In this document: positions 33,500 to 44,423 of the stretch, piece by piece
How positions within the stretch are numbered: the first letter of the stretch is position 1
Layout of the letters: every line of letters starts with the position of its first letter
The notes under the pieces: generated by a model
Seen by the model: only the letters and a program-made list of their open reading frames with translations
The model's database searches: none
What the model was told of the DNA's origin: nothing
Made by a program: the position numbers and the translations under genes
NCBI GenBank assembly: GCA_018257865.1
Contig: JAEUBA010000005.1
Span: forward strand, 496,001 to 560,000
Source: Stereocaulon alpinum
Taxonomy: Eukaryota; Ascomycota; Lecanoromycetes; Lecanorales; Stereocaulaceae
DNA length: 64,000 bases
Reading direction: 5' to 3'

Positions 33500-36400
33500 A
33501 GTAGCGTACCTATATACGTCGTCTTACTAATATAAGATAGATATTTAGCTAGTAATTAATTTAATCTCTTCTTTATTCTATTAAGATATAAGTAAGTAAG
33601 TATAATAATTATAGAGGAGTATACTTATAGTATAAGACTATTCACCTATAAGGTTTATAATTATTATAACTTATATTATCGCCGCCGCTTACTCGCCGCT
33701 ATTAGTAGTGTTTAAAGAACTAGAGACTATATACGCTTACTAACTATCTACTTATTAAAGGCTTAAGTTAAATTACGGGTATCCTTAAGCTCTTCGTCTA
33801 GTAACTACTAGTTATATTCTTTACCCCAGCTAGTCTATTTAACCTTATACTAAATACCTTACTTATCTTAAACCTTATCTATAATTTCTTTAACCTCCTA
33901 TATCTTATTATTATCGATAAGTTTAGGGGCTTATATAAAGTTCGCTAACGTCGTATCGCCGTCGCGAAGGTAGTATAGCTTTAATAATAAGATATAAAAA
34001 GTATTATAGATCCTATAAGTTTACAGTAGTAGAAGGTAGTAAGCCTACGCTCCTACTTTATTAGTAATCCTAAAAGGCCCTACGAATTTATAAGATAACT
34101 TTTTACTTAGGCGTTTTTACTTAAGATTCTTAGTTAATAGTATTACTAGATCTCTAACCTTATAGCTTTAAGGCTTATAATTCTTATTATACTACTTAGC
34201 TTAAGACTCTCTAGCGCGCTATAGGCGTTCCGCAGCTTCGTCTTTTAATACTTATAGTAATCTAATCCTCTTATTTATAGTAGGTATCCTCCCCTTAAAG
34301 GACTTATCCTTAAGCTCCTAACGAAGTTTAGGGTAATATCTATATATTAAGTAGAACGGCGTCGTTCTAATAGAGGAATAAAGACTATTTATATATACAA
34401 ATTCTGCTATTAGTAGCTGTTTCGCCTAAGTAGTCTACTTATTATTAGCAAAGACCCGTAAGTAGTACTCTAGTACCTAATTCTAGTATTCCGTTTAACT
34501 ATTAGTCTAAGGATAAAAGGCGGTACTTAGGCGGCGCTTAATCTTAGAGTGAAAATAAATAGCTAACTAGAAGGCGCTAGTAAATACTAAGCCTCTATCG
34601 CTAATAATACTATTAGGTATACTGTAATAGTATACTACCTTAGTATAAAAAATATCCGCTAGCTTAGCAGCGTTAATTATAGTAGTAGTAGGTATATACC
34701 TTACTATCTTCGTAAATTGATTAATAATTACTAGAATAGCGTTATAGACTATATTCTTATATTTACTTAGGGGTAGACCTATAATAAAGTCTATTAAGAG
34801 CTCCTTCTATAGCTTATTAGTAATAGGAAGCGAACTTAGTTCGCTATAGAGGTAATAGCGGGGAGCCTTAGTTCTTTAATAAATATTATAAGTCTTAATA
34901 TACTTATTAACCTACTTAGAACTCCTATACTAAAAGTATTTACGGGTAAGTAACTTATACGTCTTCTTAGCGCTAAAGTACCCTACTAGGGGATTATTAT
35001 AGTATTTACTAATAAGTTCTTCCCTTAAGGCTTCGTCTCTAGGGATATATAGGCAGTCGTTATTTCTTAATAAACCTTTTAAGTCTAAAGCCTATATCTT
35101 ACTTTAGAGACGGCGCTATAATAGCGTACCCTTATTTATAAAAAAGGATTTCGTCTAATTATTAGTAGCCTATAAGTCTCGAATTAAAGTCTTAATTAAA
35201 TATTAAGGATCTTTATAAGCTAACTTAATAATACCTCTTATATCCTTCTAGGGAATAACGACTTAGAGGCCTATAATTTAAAACGCCGGCGATATCGCTA
35301 TAATAATTTCTTTACCTTCCTTATCTCCACCCTAAAGTGCGAGTTTATTCTGTAATATTAGTAATAACTTAGTATTCAGCGGGGAACTTCCTTTATAATT
35401 AGAGCGTCGCGATAGCGGATCCGCAGGATTCGTTTTTCTAGTATAATAAGTAATTTCGAAATTAAAAGCAGCGAGCGTTAGCGCCTATCTAGCTTACTAG
35501 GAATTTAATTACTTCTACTTTATAAAGCCCTTAAGATTATTATAATTAGTAAGAATCTTAATAGTAAACGGGCTACCTTCTAGGTAATACCGCTACTATT
35601 TTATTACCGCTACTATAGCGAGCAATTCTTAGTCGTAAACCTTATAATTCTACTCCGCAGGAATTATCTTCTAAGACCAAAAGGTAATTAGGTACTAGTA
35701 GCTATTATTATCCAGCTACGTAAGCACTACTATAATAGTAAAGTTAGAGGCGTTAGTTTCTATACGTAACTTTACTTCTAAGTTAAAGTAGCGGAGAAAC
35801 GGCGTACTAGAAAAGATATCCTAAAGCTTTTAAAAAGTACCTTCAGTACTATTATTCTACTAAAGTTAACCTACCTTTTTCCCGTCCTTACTGCCTTTAA
35901 GTAAGTCGGTTAGAGGCGTAGTAATAGTAGCGTAATTATAAATAAACCGCTAGTAGAAATTTATAAAGCCTAAAAAGACTTATATATCTTAAAAGGTCTC
36001 TAGCCTAAGCTATTCCCTAATAGTTACTACGCGTTCCTAATCTATTACTACGCTATTAGTAGATATAATAAATCTAAGAAATTCAACCTATTTAGTACTA
36101 AACTAACACTTCTTTAGGTTAGCGAAAAGCGAGAACTAACGTAATTATTCTAGTACTTACTAAACGTACTGCTAGTAGTCCGCTAGGTTCGCGCTATAAA
36201 TTAAGATATTATTAAGATAGATAATATACGAAATATTAATAAGCCCTATAAGAGCCCTATTAATATATACTTAAAACGTCGCTAAGGCGTTAGCGAGCCT
36301 AAAAGGTATAACTAAGTATTTAAAGTAGCTATAGCGGGTATAGAACGCAGTCTTCTACTTATCGCCTTCTTTAATTTAGATCCTATAATAGGTATCCTTT

Positions 36401-38600
36401 AAGTCTAACTTAGTAAACTTTTTAGCTCTATATAGGCGATCTAATATCTTAGTAATTAGAGGTAATAGGTATCGATTTTTAACAGTTACTATATTTAACC
36501 CCTAATAATTAATATAAAGACGCAGCCTACTATCCTTCTTTAGTATAAAGAGGATAGGTACTCCAGCTAAAGAAACTAAACAGCGTATCTAGCCTTTTAT
36601 AAGCGTATTATTAAGATAGCGCCGCAGCTCCGCTAGCTTAGATTAAGATAGGTTATAGAGAGGCCTATAAAACAGCTCCTTACTATCCTTAATATTAATT
36701 ATATAGTCGCCTTCCTTTAATAAGGGTAAGGTTCCAGCTTTCTTATTTAAGAAGATATTAGAGAACTCCAGCAGTTCCTTTAGAATCTATTCTAAGCTTC
36801 CTCTATCTAAGTAATTAGTCGCTACAGCAGCGTATATAATTATATAAACTTTAGGCTCCTTCTTAAGGTAATAGCCGAAGATAGTAGGCTTATTAACCTA
36901 AAACTTTTCAGTATTAACCTTAAACCGCTACTACTCCGCCGAAGGATTAAGTAAAATCTTTATTTACTTTAACCCTAGTATACTAACTATAATATTAGGA
37001 CCCTTAAGATTAATAGTATAGAAAAGTATACTATACTCCTTACCGCAGCCCTAGCTATTAATAAGTATATACTTAAATTAATAGGTACTATAGACGTATA
37101 TACTAAAGCTACTTAGAGCTTCCGGTAGCGGTAAGTTAGCGGTAGAAGGTAGTAGGTCCTATTAAACTATAAACTTCTAAGAGATTAAATTAAGCTACGA
37201 TCTAGTATCTAGTAAAGTAGTAACCTACTGCGGGCTAGTATTAAGTATTATCTAACCCTTAGTTAGAATAGAAGGACTTACCTCTACTTTTTAGATTTCT
37301 TCCCCCGCTTCTAAGGCGGTTACAGGGGCTGATCGTTTTTTACTAATACTATACTAATACTAGTATAAGTTATAGGCTTATCGCGATTAGGATAATTTAG
37401 GCTTATATAGCTTAACTTTCTATAATAATAGTAGATAAGCTTAGTTACTAAATCTAAATTAGTCTTCTACTTTAGACTCCTTAAATAAGATTTATTTTAC
37501 GCTAACTATAAGCTATTAACCCTTAGGCCCAGCCTATTAGGCTTAGAAATCCGTTATTCTAATAGGTAGCTCCCTTATAACTTAGAGGCCCTATAGTTAG
37601 ATAATTTCCTATAAGTACTTAAGCCGCCGCCTCTATAACGCTCGCGCCCTATAGTATTCTCTTATATAATAGCTTAGGTAATAATATTATCCCTATTATT
37701 AGATACCTTACCTATACTTAAGATTTTATTCTTCAGCTCCGGTCTCAGCTTAGCTAGGAAGAGGTTAGCTTTAAGCTCTAAGGCTATAGGCGGTAGGTTA
37801 GCTTCTAACTCCTCTAAGTAAGCTTTAAATACGGTAACTTTCTAGTTAGAACGTTACTTTACCTCCTTAAACCTTTCGTAGGCGAGGAGACGGCGGTTAA
37901 TAGGATCTATAACTAAATTATATAGGAATTACTTAAAGAATTCGAATATTATATTATCCTATCTATAGTCCTTCAGGTAGGTATTCTACTAGGAATTTAG
38001 GTTATCTTCTAAGGCGTCTATATAGTAGACTATCTTAGATAGTTCGGTAGTAAAGTACTCTAGACTCTTAAGAAACTTCTTCTCTAAGTTAGTAAACTAG
38101 CGTAGGTATTTACCCTCGCTAATTCCCTTATAGAGTTATATATTCTTAGGCTGAAAGCTTTTCAGCACTAGGGGTCTTTAGAGTCTAATAGGTAGATTTA
38201 TAGGCGCGCTAAAGACAGGTGTTACGAGACGTAAAGGAATCCTTTAGCTAGTAATATCAACTAATTATACTAATATAGTAGTAGTAGGATATTATTCCTC
38301 CTCTTAAACTATCCCTATAGGTATTCTAATAGTACTCTGTAACTTAGGGTATTAAATTATATCGTTTTCAGCTTCTAATACTGATAATTCGCGTAGTTAC
38401 TTTAGGCGGCGATTCGTCGCTTAGGCTTCTTATAAGCGTTACTTAAGATTAGCGTCGTCTAAATTAGAGGTATCTAGCTGAGACTCTCTATCGGTCCTAT
38501 AGCTCTCCGTAGGATCGTTATTATTATTAATATCGTTAGGTTCTTCGGCGTTAGTAACGGTTATAGCAGTATAACTACGCGTCTAACCTAATATCGTAGT
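33500..38600 (-). pseudogene. Gypsy gag-pol remnant
   Basis: Stop-riddled minus-strand coding relic of the nested element. RT, RNase H, integrase and chromodomain order is as in chromoviruses. It is non-functional. Confidence 0.8.
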
Positions 38601-38641
38601 AACTCCGGGCCTCTCCCTTAAAAAGGTAGAGAAATTAGAAC

Positions 38642-38890
38642 TGTAAAGGCTAGCGACGCCGGCTCTAAGCTGGCGTACTAAGGTATAAGAGACGTAAAGT
38701 TACTGGGTTTAGGTATTAAGCAATAGACATAATTATATTACTTAGTAGTTAAGTGGTAGCAGAACTAATTTCTAAAGATCCCTAAAACACGGGGGAGTCC
38801 TAGGTAGTAATACTATTGCCAAGCCCCTAGACCCTGATTAATATCATTGCGTTGGCGTAGCTATAACGCGCACACGCTTAAGGGTTGACA
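38642..38890 (-). repeat. Nested Gypsy LTR, right copy
   Basis: 249 bp with canonical TG...CA ends. It is less mutated than the left copy (keeps ttgaca, gcgcacac, attgcc). Confidence 0.92.
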
Positions 38891-39243
38891 GCAGATTCCT
38901 AAGGTTTTATATTAGGACCTTATCTACCCTCTTAAATAAGGCCTCGTCCCAATCGTTGAAGTCTTAGATAAAGGTTAGCCATAGATCTTATCCTTCTTCT
39001 TCGCAGGTTCGGTAGTAGCTTATCATATACTTGAGGAATAGTCCTAGGCCGTTGGCTGACGTCTTTTTAGGGTTATTAAGGACGACTCCTGTTGATGTGA
39101 TTATCGCTTCCTGTAGCTCTTTAGTAGCTGGTACAGCTGGCGGTGTAGCTGGCTGAGACATTGTTAATCCGGTGTTGCAGTTGAAATTTGCAGTTGAAAT
39201 TTAGTGTTTTTACCTTGCTGATCTGAGGTCGACAACTGATCAG

Positions 39244-39449
39244 TGTCGGTACACCCTCTCGCTAGGTAGTACTGATTAGTAGGTAGCTTGATCCCCTATT
39301 ACCTGCCCCGGACAACCTGATTAGCAGGGTGTCTATTAGGCTTGGTAAACTAGGGATTGTCTTGAATCTAGCTAGCTAAGCTATGGTGTTTTACAAAGGG
39401 GCAAGCGCCAAGCCGCTTATTGCGGAAGCGGAGTAATATTATACCGACA
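39244..39449 (-). repeat. Copia LTR, right copy
   Basis: 206 bp, TGTCGG...CCGACA. On the coding strand of the element this is the 5' LTR. It ends 123 bp before the DAD1 ATG, with the 5-bp target duplication in between. Confidence 0.93.
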
Positions 39450-39572
39450 GGCGTCAATCCATCCGTCAGGGTGTACTCGTGTCTACTTGTTGACCTTCCA
39501 ATATTCACACCATTCCTCGTAACCTGCACGCCATTCAGGCCCTGCCTGGTTGTTACCATATCTATCACCACC

Positions 39573-40050
39573 ATGGCGTCGCGATCTACCCAACAGCCGT
39601 CCCAAACAGGTCCCAAGTCTTCTTTCTTCCAGCAACGCGACGCATTAGTAGGCGAGATCGCTGTGGTATGCGTTGCCCTTCCCACTACGACCCTTATGAG
39701 ACGTTTCTGACGCGTTATAAAGTCCCTAGAACATGTTCTTCAGAATATCAACAAGCTCAATCGGTCGCTAGAGGGCGTAATTGCTGTACGTTCGCTTTCC
39801 GTTACCGCGCCTTTAAGCTCAATGCATACCTGTCTCTCTGTGGCTTTACTGATGTTGGGTGGTAAAGGTGGGCAATGAATTTGGCGCGGTGGAGGCATTG
39901 TGGAGTCAATTTGAAGGTGTGATGGCGCAGGAGCCTGAAGAGGGAGATGGAAAGGGGCACGCGGAGAAAGAGGGTGAAGAAGATGCAGAAGGAGTAGAGG
40001 CAGGTGAACAACAGGAGGCGAGTGCGGGTCAGAAGGAAAGAGGTCGATGA
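39573..40050 (+). CDS. DAD1: DASH complex subunit Dad1
   Basis: Three exons: 39573-39665, 39723-39785 and 39868-40050 (introns 57 and 82 bp), 112 aa. Exon 1 gives SFFQQRDALVGEIAV, exon 2 SLEHVLQNINKLNRSLEGVIA, exon 3 VGNEFGAVEALWSQFEGVM, the diagnostic Dad1 core. DASH/Dam1 couples kinetochores to microtubule plus ends and is fungal-specific. The last 40 or so residues are an acidic, Gln/Glu/Gly-rich tail, longer than in yeast. The Copia right LTR plus target duplication ends at 39454, leaving only 118 bp of native 5' sequence, so any upstream elements have been displaced by 12.4 kb. The exon-intron structure and frame are intact. Confidence 0.9.
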
Positions 40051-40422
40051 AGATTGCGACTACGTCCGGAAGTATTTCAACATCTACCCCAAGCGACGGA
40101 CACGTTGGGAAAGTCCTACGATGGCCCAAAAGAGCCAGGACAAAAAGCTCAGGGATCGAGGACCTCACTCGGCACACGCCAGAGGTCAATGAAGAAGAGA
40201 TGCAATATTACGTGAATGCACGCTATGTATGGTAGCAACGACATCTGAAGCGCCGAGATATGTGTGCTGCGCCTCGCCGGCAGGGCGAAAGGTACAAACA
40301 TGCAAAGAGGAGAACAGAGAACATGAGGTCGTTGCCAGGGTCGCTTTTCCAAACACCGTATACATGCAAGACCGTTATCATGATTAATGGAGTGACACAA
40401 CGAGAAACTCAGGACGATTGCC
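40051..40422. other. Convergent intergenic region DAD1 - RHO4
   Basis: 372 bp between stops of DAD1 (plus) and the Rho GTPase (minus). Nothing else recognised. Confidence 0.5.
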
Positions 40423-41388
40423 TCACAGTATAGAACACGGACCCCTCCTCTTGGACCTCTTGTTGAACTTTCCGGCTCCTCCCGTTATCGCATTGCCATT
40501 GTATTGCGGCTGTGTCTGCCTCTGCTCCTTCATCCGGATTTCTTGTCCAACGACTGTGTTTACCGCCAACTCGAATATCTCATGTACGCCAGACATCTCT
40601 TTGCTGCTGCATTCGACATACGTGGCGTTCATTTGCTTCGCAACGCTCTGGCCTTGCTCTGGAGTCACTGGCGTCAGACCTTGAGTCTTGAGGAGATCAA
40701 TGCAGGTACGCTTGTTGCGAAGATCGGACTTTAGGCCGACGAGGATGAGAGGGGTGGTGGGGCAGAAGTGGAGGACTTCGGGATACCACTGGAGACGTGT
40801 ATTAGCTAAAATGGTCGAGTGAAGAGCAGTGCTTGCCAGATATACCTTGTCCATAACGTTCTCGAGCGAATTGGGGCAGTCGATGGCAAAGCAGACAAAA
40901 AGCAGATCGGTTTCTGGGTAGGAAAGTGGTCGAAGACGGTCGTATTCTTCCTGGCCGGCAGTATCCCAGAGGGCTAGTTCGACTGTCTTGCCACTTGGCT
41001 TGTGATCTGTGTGGGTGATGTAGTTCTCAAAGACTGTTGGGACGTATTTCTGGTGCAATTAGCGATGTCATTCTTTTGCCGGGCGTATTGTGCTTACCTC
41101 TGGAAAGTACCCCTGGCTATAGCTGATCAAGAGACAAGTCTTTCCACAGCCACCATCGCCTACCACGACGAACTTCTTGGAATATGCAGGAGGCTGTGTG
41201 ATGTTGGTGGAGGCTGATACTCTATCTGATGAGCTCGTAGCGCTGTGACCATAGCTATCCCTTGTGCTTTGCGACCTGACAGGCTTTCGTTGAGGCGACA
41301 CCGAGCCTGACTGTGATCCAAGAACGCCGCTCCTCCTTGAGCCTCGTCGCAGAAAGTCGTAATTCTCGTATTGGCCTTGCTCGGTCAT
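40423..41388 (-). CDS. RHO4: Rho-type small GTPase, Rho4 class
   Basis: Three exons: 41388-41098, 41049-40846 and 40788-40423, 286 aa. It is a membrane-anchored switch for septation and wall synthesis in filamentous fungi. Residues 1-70 are a Ser/Arg-rich extension typical of Rho4. G-motifs: VVGDGGCGKT (about 75-84), effector YVPTVFENY, WDTAGQE (about 125-131), GLKSD and CSSKE. The C-terminus is basic and ends CSIL, a CAAX box suited to geranylgeranylation. Intron 2 (40845-40789) is exactly 57 bp with no stop, so an unspliced reading adds 19 residues between MDK and WYPEV; the family has none there, and the donor (gtatat) and acceptor (ccag) support removal. It is divergent from LCB3. Confidence 0.9.
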
Positions 41389-41698
41389 GTTTGCGCAGCT
41401 ATGGTTCGTGAGACAAGACTTGTGTGCTTGAAAGCGTGTAAGGAACAACTACCAATGAAGCCTACACAATGCAGAAGTATACGCAGAGAAGTTATGTTCA
41501 AGTTGTTAGTTGATGTCTTGTAGTATTTGTTGGTTGAGAGCTAGCTTATCGAATGTTTACTTTCCGTCGCCTAGCCGACAGCTCAAAGTCCGCTGGTGCC
41601 GCGTTAGCCGACCCGACTTTCCTGTATGACATCTTGCCGCGCACCTGCAGTCCGCGCAATGGAGGGAGTCTGAGTGCTCTGTGCGAGCTGTTGTGTAG
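41389..41698. promoter_or_regulatory. Divergent intergenic region RHO4 / LCB3
   Basis: 310 bp between divergent ATGs. It should contain both promoters. No defined site recognised. Confidence 0.4.
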
Positions 41699-43634
41699 AT
41701 GGACTCGATATCAGCAGTATCTGAAGTGACGGTGAGACAGGAGGGTCTGCTGGAACCATTGCCCACTCTCAGATTGGTCAAGAGCGTTGAGAAGCTCGAT
41801 GCAGGTCTCAGGAGCTTGGATCACTGTAAGCAGCTTCAATTCGAGTCTCCTGGGAAGCCACCGTACTGATGTAAGAGATCAGACAGAACGAAGTTACCAC
41901 TATGGCGCTACACGCCCCGTCAACGATTAATCCCTCTAGTCCGCTGGGAGACTCCCCATTTGGCGGCTATGCAGAAAGCTATGCGGTCTCCGGCCCTTGA
42001 TACCTACTTCTCCACTACGGCCAACCTAGGCACTCATACTTTCTTCATGATATTTTTGCCAATTCTTTTCTGGTGTGGATATACAAGCTTAGGCAGAGGG
42101 TATGGTCCTTTATCCGCTGAATAAGTGGCTGAGCTGATTGCGATCCAGAATGATACATGTCCTTGCATCCGGTGTATTCTTCAGCGGGTTTTTGAAGGAT
42201 ATGTGGTGTCTACCCAGACCGCTTTCACCCCCCTTGAAGAGGATCACCATGTCCCATTCGACAGCTCTCGAGTACGGCTTTCCCTCGACCCACTCAACCA
42301 ACGCAGTCTCCGTGGCAGTATACGCTCTCTTCATGCTACACTCGCCGGAATCGAGTGTGCGTCCATCACTGAAACTGATTTTGCAGGTTGTGTCATGTTG
42401 TTATGCTACCTCTATCATCCTTGGTCGTATGTACTGTGGCATGCACGGCTTCTTCGATGTTCTTGTCGGCAGTGTGCTTGGAGCCTTACTATCAATCATA
42501 CAATGTCTATATGGGGAGGTATTCGATCATTTCATCTACACAGGGACCTTTCAATCTCCCGTCATTGTGGTCTTGATAATCCTAGTCCTAGTGAGAATCC
42601 ATCCAGAACCGGCAGATGACTGCCCATGCTTTGATGACAGCGTTGCATTTGCGGGAGTAATGATAGGTATCGAACTAGGTAACTGGCATTTCAGTCGAAG
42701 TGGGATGGCCTGGGATGAGCCTGTTCTTGCAACGGTGCCGTTCGATCTTAGTGCTCTCGGTTGGCCGAGAACAATCGCACGAATTGTCATTGGGGTTTTG
42801 ATGGTGTTTGCTTGGAGAGAGATCATGAAACCGACTCTACTGCGTATACTGCCTCCAGTGTTCCGTGTCATCGAGAGTCTTGGCCTGAATCTGCCGAGAC
42901 GATTCTTTGTCCAAGCATCGTAAGTCTGTTGCTGCTCTCACGTCTACCGTCTGTTAACATGATCTGTAGTGAATATAACAAAGTTCCAAATCAGCTCAAA
43001 GATGACAATGTTATACCGTCCGTCTCAGAGATTCCTTCTCTGCTTACCTCAATACGCCATCCTCGAAAGAGCCGCTCGGTATCCATTGGACCACAATCCG
43101 AAGCTGACGCCTATGAAACTTTAGCATACCGAGCGCAACTCCGCAGAGAGAGCAAATCAGATATTACAAGGGCGAACCCCGGAATAGACGAGAAGCGCAG
43201 TATTCTGCAAGACACCCCTGATTACTTCGGCATCTCCACGTCAAGCACTTCAGGAAGGCACCCAACCGCGGGTCTGCTACCTACACCCGCATCTTCGAAC
43301 CTCGATCTTTCCAAGTCTATGACTGAAACTGAGACCGCCATATACACCCCCTTAACGCCGTCAAGCTCGCGCGGTAGTCGTCAGCCCAGTGCGGAAAGAA
43401 GGCAAGACGAAAAGGAAGAAAAAGAAATGTTCTCGAAACTTGAGAAGCCCAGAGTACGGTACGATGTGGAAGTCATAACCAAGCTCATCGTCTATACAGG
43501 TACAGTGACCACTTCCGACAATAACATTACTACATGGACTAATTCTCGCCTCAGGTATTGCTTGGATAGCTGTAGAGGGCGCACCAATCCTCTTCGCAAC
43601 CATTGGCCTTGGGTTACAAGGAAAGCCGCCTTGA
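41699..43634 (+). CDS. LCB3: Dihydrosphingosine/long-chain base-1-phosphate phosphatase
   Basis: Five exons: 41699-41825, 41883-42099, 42149-42919, 42970-43499 and 43555-43634, 574 aa. It is a PAP2-superfamily ER membrane enzyme that dephosphorylates long-chain base phosphates. The catalytic signature is complete: C1 KDMWCLPRP (131-139), C2 PSTHS (H163), C3 GRMYCGMHGFFD (R208, H214, D218). Several hydrophobic segments flank it (TFFMIFLPILFWCGY, VIVVLIILVLV). After the last core membrane helices a long polar Ser/Thr-rich loop (exon 4) precedes a final hydrophobic segment in exon 5 (GIAWIAVEGAPILFATIGLG). The two 5' exons and last exon were assigned by splice phase (1, 2, 2, 1). Related lipid phosphatases are less likely given the KD..CLPRP motif. 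Confidence 0.9.
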
Positions 43635-44333
43635 CTCCATATTTGATTATGTTCCAAGAAAATTACCACACGAAGTCGGTGCAAACTGAAAGTATCGAAA
43701 GCCACTTGCTGATATACTGACACCTACTGTTCGAAGTAACATCGACCTTGCATCCACGTCAACTTCGATGAAGAACTTGAGACCACAAGCTGTTTCAAGT
43801 CCATGCAAAATGAGCGCCTGTCTCCCTGGCATTGGTGGATGGGCCTAAGAGGGGGGCGGCCTTTCCAACCCAAGACACTCTTGACAAGCATCGCCATATC
43901 ACGAGCGGCTCCTACTGCGCAGTGTCAAGTCACCGAAGCCGGGTCGCTCCGGGGGTATTGTTCCTCAAGACGTCCTAGCAACAAGCTAGGATGCTTATCG
44001 TATGGACAGATCAGAAGGCGTGAAATTTGCAGCGAGGATTTGTCGAGCGCGGAAGAGGCAAAGGCGGGAATCCCATCATTTGAGGCTTCATTGACTCCGC
44101 GCTTTGATTTGAGTCGAGGGCCAAGAGCCAAGCTTGCCATCGTTTTGGTCCATGAGGCTAGGTTGGAAGATGTAGTCAATCCAGACACCACTGCCCCGGC
44201 GTAGACATGACTGTAACAGACTTGGACCAATGTGCTCACCTTTGACCGTTCCGTTTTTGTAATATTGACTGTACTAAGAGTGGCTGAAGGCTGTAATTTT
44301 CGCTGTATTGAAAAGATTGTCGGTGTACTGTAC
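43635..44333. other. Intergenic region LCB3 - Tc1-type element
   Basis: About 0.7 kb of non-RIP host sequence. Overlapping frames of 104-133 codons on both strands (43803-44204 plus, 43925-44239 minus) have no motif, so I do not call either. Nothing else seen. Confidence 0.45.
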
Positions 44334-44423
44334 TAGGACTTTAGTTTTCGCGCCATTCGCGTAAAACCGCGTTTTCGCGTTTTGGCACCCCCCAACCCTC
44401 CTACTTTCAACCCTAATAGCAAG

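Larger units (their letters stand above)
32009..38890 (-). mobile_element. Nested Ty3/Gypsy chromovirus, heavily RIP-mutated
   Basis: 249-bp LTRs (32009-32257 and 38642-38890) and a perfect 5-bp target duplication gcaga at 32004-32008 and 38891-38895, inserted in the Copia gag. Orientation is minus: a purine tract (gaggggagga on the minus strand) abuts the left LTR at about 32261-32270. Pol reads leftward: RT about 36100-36700, RNase H near 35500-35650 (YLEGSPFTIKILTN), integrase about 34200-35100, chromodomain-like segment near 33740-33860 (TSWGKEYN). The LTRs differ at about 17 sites, all transitions, and CpA and TpG are nearly absent. No intact frame remains. About 1.4 kb between the chromodomain and left LTR has no identified product. 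Confidence 0.92.
27079..39449 (-). mobile_element. Ty1/Copia LTR retrotransposon, RIP-mutated, interrupted
   Basis: Bounded by 206-bp LTRs (27079-27284 and 39244-39449) with TGTCGGTA...TACCGACA ends and an identical 5-bp target duplication, ggcgt, at 27074-27078 and 39450-39454. Coding runs on the minus strand: gag start near 39161 (MSQPATPPAVPATK); gag resumes at 32003; zinc knuckle about 30870-30930; protease (IIDT.AT) about 30400-30600; integrase about 29400-30150; RNase H and C-terminus about 27430-27700, with LYTDSYSLYDC and a proper end ...VDSNTIELKTNA-stop near 27430. This order (integrase before RT) is Copia. Many in-frame TAG/TAA stops make it dead. A Gypsy element sits inside gag. 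Without that insert it would be about 5.5 kb. Confidence 0.93.

Noticed and set aside
27079..39449. CRISPR-like or other repeat array in the AT-rich region
   Set aside because: No regularly spaced repeats; the low complexity is explained by RIP of LTR elements.
42138..42923. LCB3 as a single 261-aa ORF
   Set aside because: Splice joins at both ends add the family N-terminus and the last membrane segment; the single ORF has no proper ATG start.
43635..43723. Longer LCB3 C-terminus in another frame (DSIFDYVPRK...)
   Set aside because: Needs a frame other than the one fixed by the phase-1 junction; the spliced frame already ends with a hydrophobic segment and stop.
43803..44239. Opposed ORFs of 104-133 codons as a gene
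   Set aside because: Both strands are equally open, no motif, no splice signals; likely chance.
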